Assembly: GCA_024583055.1 (NCBI GenBank)
Contig: CP102145.1
Coordinates: 1,984,001 to 2,048,000 of the forward strand
Length of the DNA: 64,000 bases
Direction of reading: 5' to 3'
Origin: Streptococcus suis
GTDB taxonomy: Bacteria > Bacillota > Bacilli > Lactobacillales > Streptococcaceae
The translations under genes were made by a program, and so were the position numbers. Under the pieces are notes generated by a model. That model was not told the origin of the DNA. It was given only the letters and a program-made list of their open reading frames with translations, and did no database searches. Below, in pieces: positions 26,006-33,864 of this stretch; the first letter of the stretch is position 1; each line of letters begins with the position of its first letter.

Positions 26006-26921
26006 TTTCTCCGCTAGAAATCATTTTGGCCTTGCCATTGTCCAGTTGAATGACCAGGTTTCCAGTATCGGTAACGGCGATGGCTGTGCCCTTGAAAGTC
26101 ACATTATTTTCGACAAAGCTCACTTGTTGGCCTACGACAAGTGATTTTTCTTTATAGAGGGCAATCAATTCCCGTTCATCTGTGTGGAAGAAGGCCTGCC
26201 AGATGGCTGTGATGAGTTGATTGCGGGTAAAGGGGGGGTGGTCCTCAAAGAGATTTCCTGCTGTTTCTTTCAACTCTTTTGGAAAATCATCAATATGCAC
26301 ATTGATGCCAACGCCGATGATGACGTCTGTAATGGTCTGACTTTCCATGGAAGAAATGGCTTCGGTCAGGATGCCAGCGACTTTTTTCTTGCCCAGATAA
26401 ATATCATTAACCCACTTGATTTGCACGTCCAAGTCGCTCAATTCTTGGATAGCTTTCACAACCGCGGCTGCCACCAAGATGGTGTAGGGCTTGAATTCCA
26501 AGAAGGGAACATTGGGCGATAGTCTGAGAGACATATAGATGCCACCGGATTTTGAGGTGTAAAATGGGCGCCCGAACCGACCCTTGGCCTTGTTTTGATA
26601 GGGAGCCAGATAGAGGGCAGGGCTGGGGTGACCGTTTTCGATACCTTGTTTGGCGTCCAATTGGGTAGAGTCGCTATCGGCCTTGATGTAGACAGGAATC
26701 TGCAAGGTCTCAGCAATCACATCCGGCAAGAGCAAATCGCCTTCCACCAGCTTGTAACCTCGATTGCGGGCAGCCTCGATGGTCAATCCATGCATTTCCA
26801 GCTGGCGGATAGCTTTCCAAACCGAAGTCCGAGAGACCCCCAATTCTTGAGCAATTTCTTCACCGCTGATATAATCCTGTCGCTCGACCAAAAGAAGATA
26901 AATTTTTTGATAGGTTTTCAT
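25977..26921 (-). CDS. birA: Biotin-[acetyl-CoA-carboxylase] ligase and biotin repressor
   Basis: The 314-residue bifunctional protein has an N-terminal HTH ([21 protein letters not shown]), the ligase core with GRFGRPFYTSKSGGIYMSL (the GRGRxGRxW-like ATP/biotin loop, partly diverged) and KWVNDIYL, and a C-terminal SH3-like domain. It attaches biotin to carboxylase carrier proteins and may repress biotin transport genes. TATAAT lies six bases before the ATG with a TGC extension, so the transcript is probably leaderless. Convergent with DUF3272. Confidence 0.93.
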   Translation of the reverse strand: MKTYQKIYLLLVERQDYISGEEIAQELGVSRTSVWKAIRQLEMHGLTIEAARNRGYKLVEGDLLLPDVIAETLQIPVYIKADSDSTQLDAKQGIENGHPSPALYLAPYQNKAKGRFGRPFYTSKSGGIYMSLRLSPNVPFLEFKPYTILVAAAVVKAIQELSDLDVQIKWVNDIYLGKKKVAGILTEAISSMESQTITDVIIGVGINVHIDDFPKELKETAGNLFEDHPPFTRNQLITAIWQAFFHTDERELIALYKEKSLVVGQQVSFVENNVTFKGTAIAVTDTGNLVIQLDNGKAKMISSGEISLSSWTDH

Positions 26922-26927
26922 GATTTC

Positions 26928-26933
26928 ATTATA
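26928..26933 (-). promoter_or_regulatory. Extended -10 directly before birA (leaderless)
   Basis: On the minus strand TGC-TATAAT, six bases, then the birA ATG (complement of 26919-26921). Confidence 0.7.
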
Positions 26934-26985
26934 GCAAAATAAATGGCTAAAAGTGGTATAATAGTCTTACAAACAGGAGGTTTCC

Positions 26986-28020
26986 ATGCAAACAGTAGAT
27001 TATATTGTAAAATTAACCAATACACCTTCGCCAACGGGCTTTACGACGGACATTATGAACTATATCAAGAGCGAGGTCGAGTCCTTCGGCTATCAGGCGA
27101 CCAAGACTGCTAAAGGCGGCATTCTGGTTTCGGTGCTGGGGGAAAGTGACCAACAACACCGCATTGTCACTGCTCATCTAGACACACTCGGAGCAATGGT
27201 TCGGACCATTAAACCAGACGGTCGGATTAAAATGGATTTGGTGGGAGGATTTGGCTACCCTTCTATTGAAGGTGAAAACTGCCTGATTCACTGTGCGAAA
27301 AACGGCAAGGTCTTTACGGGGACCATTCTCATGCACCAGACTTCTGTCCATGTCTACCGCGATGCCAATACCGCTGAGCGCAATCAGACCAATATGGAAA
27401 TCCGACTGGACGAAAAAGTAAGCTCTGCGGATGAGACGCGCGCTTTGGGTATTGAAGTCGGAGATTTCATTTCCTTCGATCCGCGTACGGTGGTTACAGC
27501 GACTGGCTTTATCAAGAGCCGTCATTTGGATGACAAGGTTTCGGCAGCCATTCTCATCAACCTGCTCAAGACCTACAAGGAAGAGGGTATCACCCTGCCT
27601 TACACCACCCATTTTTATTTTTCAAATAATGAAGAAATCGGCTACGGTGCTAATTCTAGCCTGCCAGATAAGGTTGTAGAGTACCTAGCGGTTGATATGG
27701 GAGCGATGGGAGACGACCAGCAGACGGATGAATACACGGTTTCTATCTGTGTCAAAGATGGCTCCGGTCCTTATCATTATGAATTGCGTCAGCACCTCGT
27801 TTCCTTGGCTGAGAAGGAAAACATTCCTTACAAATTAGACATTTATCCTTACTATGGTTCAGATGCTTCTGCGGCTATGCGAGCAGGTGCAGATGTCAAA
27901 CACGCCCTGCTGGGTGCAGGAATTGAGTCTAGCCATTCCTACGAGCGTACCCATTTGGACTCTGTGCAGGCGACTGAGCGTATGGTCGATGCCTATCTCA
28001 AATCGCACATGGTAGATTAA
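26986..28020 (+). CDS. M42-family metallopeptidase (aminopeptidase)
   Basis: The 344-residue enzyme has the M42 arrangement: TAHLDTLG (His and Asp metal ligands, about 63-70), KSRHLDDKVS with the bridging Asp, NNEEIGYGA with the catalytic Glu pair, and a late GIESSHSYERTHLDSV with the last His. M42 peptidases form dodecameric tetrahedra and trim peptides; glutamyl aminopeptidase and endoglucanase-like annotations exist for relatives. An extended -10 (TGG-TATAAT) and AGGAGG precede the start. The CBS-domain gene begins two bases after its stop. Confidence 0.9.
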   Translation: MQTVDYIVKLTNTPSPTGFTTDIMNYIKSEVESFGYQATKTAKGGILVSVLGESDQQHRIVTAHLDTLGAMVRTIKPDGRIKMDLVGGFGYPSIEGENCLIHCAKNGKVFTGTILMHQTSVHVYRDANTAERNQTNMEIRLDEKVSSADETRALGIEVGDFISFDPRTVVTATGFIKSRHLDDKVSAAILINLLKTYKEEGITLPYTTHFYFSNNEEIGYGANSSLPDKVVEYLAVDMGAMGDDQQTDEYTVSICVKDGSGPYHYELRQHLVSLAEKENIPYKLDIYPYYGSDASAAMRAGADVKHALLGAGIESSHSYERTHLDSVQATERMVDAYLKSHMVD

Positions 28021-28021
28021 C

Positions 28022-28762
28022 ATGAGTGAAACACGTTTTTTACAGCTCTTTAATGACTTGGATAAAATCTTGCGCAAGGTCTGCAAGGTTCCAGATGGTG
28101 AATACGCCGACGTAGCATCCATGCTTGCCAAGGCCAAGGAACTCAGTCCTCACAATCCAGTCGAGGCCAACTGGGACAAGCTCTATGTAGCTCGTCAGCT
28201 CCGTAATCTCTTGGTCCATGAAAATCGCACCAATTTGCAGGAGGTGGCCCAACCTTCGCAGGAGTTGATTGCGGTTTTGGAAAAGGTCATCGCCCAGTAC
28301 CAAGAACCCATGACGATTGGTAAGTTTTTGCGCCAGATTGAGAAAGTCAAGCCCGTTATCTTTGAAGGCTCTGACAAGCTGATTAAGGCCTTGGAAGTAG
28401 TGGACAGGGAGCATTTTTCAAAATTTCCTATCTTCGCTCAAAATACCTATCAAGGCTTGGTTTCGGACAAGGGATTGACCAACTGGCTTGCCAAGGCTAG
28501 CAAGGAGACGGGCTCTATCCGAGAAAAATTGGAACGGGCCAGCCTAGCGGATGTCCTAACCTGTGAAGATGACAGCATTCGCGTGGTGCAAGTCTCTGCC
28601 AAAACCAGCCTTTATGAAGTGATGAGCCAATTTGAAAGCCGCAAGCGGACGACCATCTTGGTCAGTCGCCAAGGTCATGGCAATATTCAGTCTCCAGAAG
28701 ATCTGATTGGCATTATCACGGCGCAGGATTTGGCGGAAATTTACCGGCTGTTGGATGAATAG
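28022..28762 (+). CDS. CBS-domain protein of unknown function
   Basis: The 246-residue protein has an all-helical N-terminal half (about 1-125; a WDKLYVARQLRNLLVHENR segment recalls HEPN/DUF4145-type helical modules) and a C-terminal CBS-like half (VVQVSAKTSLYEVMSQFESRKRTTILVSR ... IGIITAQDLAEIYRLL). CBS domains sense adenosyl nucleotides. It is coupled to the M42 peptidase and followed by dCMP deaminase 12 nt later. The role is unknown. Confidence 0.7.
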   Translation: MSETRFLQLFNDLDKILRKVCKVPDGEYADVASMLAKAKELSPHNPVEANWDKLYVARQLRNLLVHENRTNLQEVAQPSQELIAVLEKVIAQYQEPMTIGKFLRQIEKVKPVIFEGSDKLIKALEVVDREHFSKFPIFAQNTYQGLVSDKGLTNWLAKASKETGSIREKLERASLADVLTCEDDSIRVVQVSAKTSLYEVMSQFESRKRTTILVSRQGHGNIQSPEDLIGIITAQDLAEIYRLLDE

Positions 28763-28774
28763 AAAGGATAAGTT

Positions 28775-29242
28775 ATGTCAACAAATCGTCTAGCTTGGGA
28801 TGAATATTTTGCGTCGCAGGCGCTTTTGATTGCCAATCGTGCTACCTGCAAGCGTGCCAAGGTCGGTGCGATCTTGGTCAAGGACAATAAAGTAATTGCG
28901 ACAGGCTATAATGGTTCGGTTTCTGGTACAGAGCATTGTTTGGATCAAGAATGCCTGATGATTGACGGTCACTGTGCCCGAACCCTCCACGCAGAAGTCA
29001 ATGCGATTTTGCAAGGAGCAGAGCGAGGTATCCCCAAAGGATTTACTGCCTATGTGACACATTTCCCCTGCCTGAATTGCTCCAAACAGCTCCTGCAAGT
29101 GGGCTGCAAACGAGTGGTTTATATCAATGAGTACCGTATGGACGACTATGCCCACTATCTCTACAAGGAGAAGGGCTGTGAACTGGTTCATCTGCCATTA
29201 GAAGACGTCAAACAGGCCATTCAAGATGCAGAATTTATATAG
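28775..29242 (+). CDS. Deoxycytidylate deaminase family protein (ComEB-like)
   Basis: The 155-residue zinc deaminase converts dCMP to dUMP for dTTP synthesis. The zinc motif HAEVNAIL (His ligand, Glu proton shuttle) and PCLNCSKQL (two Cys ligands) are intact, with KVGAILVKDN and GYNGSVSG substrate loops. The extra Cys/His near EHCLDQECLMIDGHC is the family's second zinc site. It is the last gene of the M42-CBS-deaminase unit; a weak AAAGGA ribosome site precedes it and the next terminator is 230 nt away. Confidence 0.9.
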   Translation: MSTNRLAWDEYFASQALLIANRATCKRAKVGAILVKDNKVIATGYNGSVSGTEHCLDQECLMIDGHCARTLHAEVNAILQGAERGIPKGFTAYVTHFPCLNCSKQLLQVGCKRVVYINEYRMDDYAHYLYKEKGCELVHLPLEDVKQAIQDAEFI

Positions 29243-29474
29243 AAGAGGAAGAGTTTGTAGACAAAGTCTCCTTTCGGACTTTCCTGAGGTGATGTCGGAC
29301 GGTAGTAAACTTTCTTGTTTCTGGGTTTACTCCTCAAACAGTCTCCCAGACTGTCTAAGCACAGCGGAAAGTCTCGGTTTAGACTCGCTCAGCTCGCAAA
29401 ATAAATCAAATTTAATTTTTTCTTAGCAGAGCTACTCAGTTTATTTATTTAGAGTATAGTCTGTCTACGTTCTG
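29243..29474 (+). repeat. Gene-free stretch with small inverted repeats after the deaminase
   Basis: Two perfect short palindromes, AGTAAAC/GTTTACT (29304-29310 and 29325-29331) and ACAGTCT/AGACTGT (29338-29344 and 29348-29354), lie in a stretch without convincing codons. It looks like a degenerate intergenic repeat unit; the identity is unknown to me. Confidence 0.35.
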
Positions 29475-29502
29475 AGAGTTGTAAGGATGCAACTCTTTTT
29501 TT
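29475..29502 (+). terminator. Terminator ahead of the metK leader
   Basis: AGAGTTG pairs with CAACTCT across a short loop, followed by seven T. It closes the upstream M42-CBS-deaminase unit. Confidence 0.8.
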
Positions 29503-29542
29503 CGATTTATTTGTTAAAAAGGTCACGTTTTGGTAAGAAATG

Positions 29543-29690
29543 TGCTATACTAGAGGGGTTATTAAGTCCCGAAAAGGCAGTCTGAACACTGGTTAATGAT
29601 TTGTAGCAATGTAAATCATCTTCCTTGCTCGATTTCAAAGAAATCTCGCAAAGAACCAGTCGTTTACGACTGGTTCTTTGTAACTTTTTA
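29543..29690 (+). promoter_or_regulatory. metK leader: promoter and SMK (SAM-III)-like element with hairpin terminator
   Basis: An extended -10 (TGC-TATACT, 29543-29551) starts an RNA with GTCCCGAAAAGG (29566-29577) and later CCTTG (29623-29627). The SMK crystal construct has UUCCCGAAAGG paired with the metK Shine-Dalgarno plus AAGG/CCUU pairing. Here AAGG/CCTT is kept and GTCCC complements GGGAC (30038-30042) in the metK ribosome site, a compensated version. But the sites lie 470 nt apart, with a 14-bp hairpin (29649-29680) followed by T-rich sequence and a mobile element between. The P3 helix of the known motif is not obvious. An independent small RNA ending at that hairpin is an alternative. 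Confidence 0.45.
29649..29689 (+). terminator. Strong intrinsic terminator in the metK leader
   Basis: CAAAGAACCAGTCG, loop TTTA, CGACTGGTTCTTTG form a perfect 14-bp stem, then TAACTTTTT. If it ends transcription, RNA from 29558 is about 130 nt long. Confidence 0.8.
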
Positions 29691-30020
29691 ACCCGCTAAG
29701 AAAATTTCTGTCGCAAGCTCCGTATTTTCTACGGAAGCCACTATCCTGCGGTCTTCCTAAGCGGCTTACTAACTTTTCCAAGAAAATAATATCGATTTTC
29801 TCGGATTCGTGTCGTAACCCGCTAAGAAAATTTCGTTGAATATGCGACGAAGTCGCAAGGGGATAGTTTCCGCCGTGGTGAAAGTCATAGAATGTTTACA
29901 TTCTATGACTAGGGCTTGGCAAGACTTAGGTTTGCCAAAAAGAAATAGAACTCCGCAGGAGATCGCTTTCGGCCTGCACCACTTCAGGAAACTATCGGAA
30001 AACAGAAATTTTTAGCAAAC
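29689..30020. mobile_element. Candidate MITE-like element in the metK leader
   Basis: TAACCCGCTAAGAAAATTTC occurs at 29689-29708 and again at 29815-29834. The right end (30002-30020, ACAGAAATTTTTAGC and flanks) is its near-inverted complement. The two left copies both lead into GTCGCAAG, the second after a small TGCGAC/GTCGCA hairpin. So one roughly 205-bp unit (29815-30020) with terminal inverted repeats seems to sit behind a partial copy (29689-29814). No open reading frame is present. A target duplication could not be assigned. Confidence 0.55.
29862..29996 (+). ncRNA. Highly structured core of the MITE-like element
   Basis: GATAGTTTCC (29862-29871) pairs with GGAAACTATC (29987-29996) and GTGGTG (29875-29880) with CACCAC (29977-29982). 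Inside are three hairpins: a perfect 12-bp stem AGTCATAGAATG/CATTCTATGACT (29883-29910), TTGGCAA/TTGCCAA, and GCAGG/CCTGC. Whether it acts as RNA or only as a mobile DNA hairpin is unknown. Confidence 0.4.
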
Positions 30021-30048
30021 AAGATTTATTTAAAAGGGGGACATTTTT

Positions 30049-31239
30049 ATGTCAGAACGTAAGTTGTTTACGTCTGAGTCAGTTTCGGAGGGGCATCCGG
30101 ATAAGATTGCTGACCAGATTTCAGATGCTATTTTGGATGCTATTTTAGCCCAGGATCCAGATGCCCACGTGGCAGCAGAGACAGCCGTTTACACAGGTTC
30201 TGTCCATGTGTTTGGCGAAATTTCGACCACAGCCTATGTGGACATTAACCGCGTGGTGCGTGATACCATTGCTGAGATTGGCTATACCAAGGGCGAATAC
30301 GGTTTTGCTGCAGAATCAGTCGGGGTGCACCCGTCATTGGTGGAGCAATCACCGGATATTGCGCAAGGGGTTAATGAAGCCTTGGAGGCACGTCAAGATG
30401 CCAGTCAAGATCCACTCGATTTGATTGGGGCAGGTGACCAAGGGCTCATGTTTGGTTTTGCGGTAGATGAAACGCCGGAACTCATGCCTTTGCCAATTTC
30501 ACTGAGTCATCAGTTGGTTCGTCGCTTGGCAGAGTTGAGAAAATCAGGCGAAATTGCTTATCTTCGTCCAGATGCCAAGTCTCAAGTAACTGTTGAGTAT
30601 GATGAAAATAATCAGCCTGTTCGTGTTGATACAGTAGTTATTTCGACCCAGCACGACCCAGAAATCAGTCAAGAACAAATTCGTCAAGATGTGATTGAGC
30701 AGGTCGTTAAAGCGATTATTCCGGCAAATTATCTGGATGATCAAACTAAGTTCTTTATCAATCCTACAGGGCGCTTTGTGATCGGTGGTCCGCAAGGTGA
30801 CTCTGGTTTGACTGGTCGTAAAATCATTGTGGATACCTATGGTGGTTATGCTCGTCATGGTGGGGGTGCCTTTTCTGGTAAAGATGCGACCAAGGTTGAC
30901 CGTTCAGCATCCTATGCAGCCCGTTATATTGCCAAAAATATTGTCGCGGCAGGATTTGCCAAGAAGGCAGAAGTCCAGCTAGCCTATGCTATCGGTGTGG
31001 CCCAGCCTGTTTCTGTCCGTATTGATGCCTTTGGCACCAGCATTGTTTCTGAAAGCAAATTAGAGGCAGCTGTGCGTCAGATTTTCGACCTGCGCCCAGC
31101 GGGAATTATCCAAATGTTAGACCTCAAGCGTCCGATTTATAAGCAGACGGCGGCTTATGGACACATGGGACGGACAGACATTGATCTTCCGTGGGAACGA
31201 CTGGATAAGGTGGATGCTTTGAAAGAGGCCTTGGCCTAG
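30049..31239 (+). CDS. metK: S-adenosylmethionine synthetase
   Basis: The 396-residue enzyme makes S-adenosylmethionine from ATP and methionine. Signature motifs are [17 protein letters not shown] (about 15-31), [12 protein letters not shown] and [16 protein letters not shown] (phosphate-binding loop), all intact and of normal length. The start follows AAAAGGGGGA, whose GGGAC part may be sequestered by the upstream SMK-like arm, consistent with SAM feedback known for metK in lactic bacteria. The quinone reductase gene follows 19 nt later and is probably co-transcribed. Confidence 0.97.
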   Translation: MSERKLFTSESVSEGHPDKIADQISDAILDAILAQDPDAHVAAETAVYTGSVHVFGEISTTAYVDINRVVRDTIAEIGYTKGEYGFAAESVGVHPSLVEQSPDIAQGVNEALEARQDASQDPLDLIGAGDQGLMFGFAVDETPELMPLPISLSHQLVRRLAELRKSGEIAYLRPDAKSQVTVEYDENNQPVRVDTVVISTQHDPEISQEQIRQDVIEQVVKAIIPANYLDDQTKFFINPTGRFVIGGPQGDSGLTGRKIIVDTYGGYARHGGGAFSGKDATKVDRSASYAARYIAKNIVAAGFAKKAEVQLAYAIGVAQPVSVRIDAFGTSIVSESKLEAAVRQIFDLRPAGIIQMLDLKRPIYKQTAAYGHMGRTDIDLPWERLDKVDALKEALA

Positions 31240-31258
31240 TTGATAGGGAGGTCTTGTG

Positions 31259-31870
31259 ATGAAAAAAGCCCTGATTGTATTTGCCCATCCTCGAAAAGAA
31301 AGTTTTACCCATGCCTTGGTGGCGCGGGTTGAGCAGGCTTTACGAAAAAATGGGATAGAAGTGACTGTACGTGATTTGTATGCTCTGGGTTTTGATCCTG
31401 TATTGCGTGGAGAGGATGCCATCCATATTAAAAATGGTCAGTTTGTTCGCGATGCAGCTGCCTATCCAGCTGATGTTCAAGTTGAGATGGACTTGATTGC
31501 GGAGAGTGATTTGCTGGTTTACATTTTTCCGTCTTGGTGGAATGGGATGCCGGCTATCATGAAAGGCTACGTTGACCGTGTTTTTCAGCATGGATTTGCC
31601 TACAGCTTTGAATCCGATGAACCGCGCCAGCTATTTTCCACGAAAAAAGCCATGTTCTTTACTCCAACAGGGCAACCGCAGAATACAGATGGCAGCTTGA
31701 CACCGATTGACCAAGCCATGAAGTTTTTGACCTCTGATTGGCTCTTCAATAGCAATGACGCCCAAGTTCTTGGCCATGTTTTTTATGGCCGTGTGCCTTA
31801 TTTGACACGGGATGAATTGGAAGTCTACTTGCAAGATGCAGAAGAGCGTATCCAGAGAATATTCGATTAA
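31259..31870 (+). CDS. Flavodoxin-fold NAD(P)H:quinone oxidoreductase
   Basis: The 203-residue flavoprotein matches the KefF/MdaB/DT-diaphorase family: KALIVFAHPRKESFTHAL at the N-terminus, FPSWWNGMPAIMKGYVDRVF around FMN, and TPTGQPQNTDG in the flavin loop. It transfers electrons from NAD(P)H to quinones. I choose the ATG at 31259, seven bases after GGGAGG; a GTG at 31256 is less likely. It lies between metK and murA with a terminator after it. Confidence 0.85.
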   Translation: MKKALIVFAHPRKESFTHALVARVEQALRKNGIEVTVRDLYALGFDPVLRGEDAIHIKNGQFVRDAAAYPADVQVEMDLIAESDLLVYIFPSWWNGMPAIMKGYVDRVFQHGFAYSFESDEPRQLFSTKKAMFFTPTGQPQNTDGSLTPIDQAMKFLTSDWLFNSNDAQVLGHVFYGRVPYLTRDELEVYLQDAEERIQRIFD

Positions 31871-31873
31871 AGC

Positions 31874-31906
31874 AAAGGGGGCCTGCAAGGGCTACCCTTT
31901 TCATTT
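31874..31906 (+). terminator. Probable terminator after the quinone reductase
   Basis: AAAGGG with GCC and GGC with CCCTTT form an imperfect stem, followed by TTTTCATTTC. Confidence 0.55.
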
Positions 31907-31937
31907 CAAATAACTAGCATTTTCACTAAGCTTGTGG

Positions 31938-31950
31938 TAAAATAAAACGT
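31938..31950 (+). promoter_or_regulatory. Extended -10 upstream of murA
   Basis: TGG-TAAAAT (31938-31943) then seven bases to an ATG at 31951 in frame with murA. It could drive a leaderless mRNA from 31951 or a short leader for the conserved start at 31990. Confidence 0.5.
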
Positions 31951-31989
31951 ATGCCTTTTTGGGCAAAGTTAGAAATGAGAAATTCTAGT

Positions 31990-33249
31990 ATGAGAAAAAT
32001 TGTAATTCAAGGTGGGAAACCTTTAAAAGGGACTGTTACAGTCAGTGGTGCTAAGAACTCTGTTGTAGCATTGATTCCAGCCATTATTTTATCGGATGGG
32101 ATTGTAACTCTGGATGGTGTGCCAGCTATTTCCGATGTAGATAGTTTGATTGATATTATGGAGACTATGGGGGCAACGGTCAAACGTGACGGCGAAACTC
32201 TTGAGATTGACCCGCGTGGTGTGCAAGATATGCCCATGCCTTTCGGGAAAATCAATAGTCTGCGGGCCTCTTATTATTTCTACGGTTCGCTGTTAGGTCG
32301 TTTTGGACGGGCAGTGGTCGGTCTACCAGGTGGTTGTGACCTGGGGCCTCGTCCCATTGATTTGCATCTGAAAGCATTTGCTGCTATGGGCGCTGAAACG
32401 ACCTACGAGGGCGAGTATATGCGTTTGGCGACGGATGGTTCTCGTATCCGTGGGGCTCATATCTTTATGGATGTTGTCAGTGTTGGCGCGACTATCAATA
32501 CCATTTTGGCGGCTGTCAAGGCTGAAGGGCGGACAGTTATCGAAAATGCGGCGCGTGAGCCAGAAATCATTGACGTAGCAACTCTTTTGAACAACATGGG
32601 AGCCCATATTCGCGGTGCTGGTACAGACATCATTACCATCGAAGGTGTTGACCGTTTGAATGGTACCCGTCACCAAGTCATTCCTGACCGGATTGAAGCA
32701 GGTTCCTATATCGCACTTGCAGCAGCAGTTGGGGAAGGTATCCGCATTGACAATGTGCTCTACGAACACTTGGAAAGTTTCATTGCCAAATTGGAGGAAA
32801 TGGGCGTTAGGATGACTGTTTCTGAGGATAGCATCTTTGTTGAAAAACAGGAGCAGCTTAAGGCAGTCAGCATAAAAACAGCGCCTTACCCAGGCTTTGC
32901 GACGGATTTGCAGCAACCCATTACCCCACTCTTGCTCAAGGCAGAGGGGACTGGGACAATTACCGATACAATCTATGAAAAACGTGTCGGACATGTTCAG
33001 GAATTGTCAAATATGGGTGCCAAAATCATGACCCGCAGCAATCACATTGCCTTTGAAGGTCCAAACAATTTGGTTGGAGCGCCTGTTAAAGCAACGGATT
33101 TACGTGCAGGTGCGGCCATGGTCATCGCTGGTTTGATGGCACAAGGGCGGACAGAAATCACCAATATTGAATTTATCCTTCGGGGCTATTCCAATATTAT
33201 CGAAAAACTAACAGAACTGGGTGCGGACATCCAGCTAGTAGAAGAATAA
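31990..33249 (+). CDS. murA: UDP-N-acetylglucosamine 1-carboxyvinyltransferase
   Basis: The 419-residue enzyme transfers enolpyruvate to UDP-GlcNAc, the first committed step of peptidoglycan synthesis. Substrate residues in [21 protein letters not shown] and the catalytic Cys in [11 protein letters not shown] (the fosfomycin target) are present; the IPDRIEAG and [10 protein letters not shown] motifs close the second domain. I prefer ATG 31990 (MRKIVIQGG), the conserved N-terminus. An in-frame ATG at 31951 would add 13 residues and lies seven bases after a -10 box, so a leaderless longer form is possible. Confidence 0.93.
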   Translation: MRKIVIQGGKPLKGTVTVSGAKNSVVALIPAIILSDGIVTLDGVPAISDVDSLIDIMETMGATVKRDGETLEIDPRGVQDMPMPFGKINSLRASYYFYGSLLGRFGRAVVGLPGGCDLGPRPIDLHLKAFAAMGAETTYEGEYMRLATDGSRIRGAHIFMDVVSVGATINTILAAVKAEGRTVIENAAREPEIIDVATLLNNMGAHIRGAGTDIITIEGVDRLNGTRHQVIPDRIEAGSYIALAAAVGEGIRIDNVLYEHLESFIAKLEEMGVRMTVSEDSIFVEKQEQLKAVSIKTAPYPGFATDLQQPITPLLLKAEGTGTITDTIYEKRVGHVQELSNMGAKIMTRSNHIAFEGPNNLVGAPVKATDLRAGAAMVIAGLMAQGRTEITNIEFILRGYSNIIEKLTELGADIQLVEE

Positions 33250-33255
33250 AAGAAG

Positions 33256-33279
33256 GAGGCTGGAAGTCATTCCAGCCTC
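33256..33279 (+). terminator. Perfect hairpin after murA overlapping a ribosome site
   Basis: GAGGCTGGAA, loop GTCA, TTCCAGCCTC form a 10-bp stem with no T run. AAGGAGG just ahead of it is the only good ribosome site before the acetyltransferase. Confidence 0.55.
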
Positions 33280-33288
33280 TCAAGATAG

Positions 33289-33864
33289 ATGATGACTATA
33301 TGGATGGGCTTGGCAGCGACTGCCAGATTTGAAACAGAACGCCTCATCTTACGGCCTTTTCGCTACGAAGATGGGGATGATTTTTACCAGATGGTTTCTA
33401 AGCCAGAAAAGATGCCTTTCATTTTTCCGGCTTTGCCCGACAAGAACTTGGCAGTAGCGACCATGGTGGAGAAATTTATGCGCCAACCCTTGGGAAACTG
33501 GGCTTTGGTGGACAAGGTTTCCCAGCAGCTAATCGGTGCGCTCTGTTTTGAAAAAATGGACGAGAGCAAGCTGACTGCGGAGCTCAGCTATTTCCTTAAA
33601 AAAGAAAAATGGAGGCAGGGTCTGATGACGGAGGCCGTGCGCAACCTGGTCTTTTTGGCCTTTTATGAATTGGGCTTGCGTGAGCTGACCATCATCACCC
33701 ATCTGGAAAATGCTGCTAGTCAGGCTGTGGCCAGAAATGCTGGCTTTGTGCAGGTTGACCACTATCGCGGGAGTGACCGTTATAGTCACAAGACGCGGGA
33801 CTACCTGAAATTTAGCTTGAAAAAAGCAGACTTTAGATTAGAAATCAATGAGGAGAACCAATGA
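33289..33864 (+). CDS. GNAT-family N-acetyltransferase (RimJ/RimL-like)
   Basis: The 191-residue protein has the GNAT 3 fold: FETERLILRPFRYEDGDDF at the N-terminus, TAELSYFLKKEKWRQGLMTEAV for acetyl-CoA binding and ENAASQAVARNAGFVQVDHYR near the C-terminus. The family acetylates proteins or small molecules; substrate unknown. The start at 33289 has no good ribosome site nearby except AAGGAGG 30 bases upstream, folded into the murA hairpin; in-frame ATGs at 33292 and 33304 are alternatives. It overlaps map by four bases. Confidence 0.8.
   Translation: MMTIWMGLAATARFETERLILRPFRYEDGDDFYQMVSKPEKMPFIFPALPDKNLAVATMVEKFMRQPLGNWALVDKVSQQLIGALCFEKMDESKLTAELSYFLKKEKWRQGLMTEAVRNLVFLAFYELGLRELTIITHLENAASQAVARNAGFVQVDHYRGSDRYSHKTRDYLKFSLKKADFRLEINEENQ

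Noticed and set aside
29226..29426. 66-residue plus-strand frame after the deaminase
   Set aside because: It runs through palindromes with no ribosome site and Ser/Leu-rich composition; not coding.
29689..30020. RNase P RNA, 4.5S RNA, tmRNA or 6S RNA
   Set aside because: None of their conserved sequences (for example GAGGAAAGTCC, or the GGAA/AGCA loop) is present on either strand.
29243..30020. BOX, RUP or SPRITE repeats
   Set aside because: The sequence does not match the ends of those pneumococcal repeats as I recall them.
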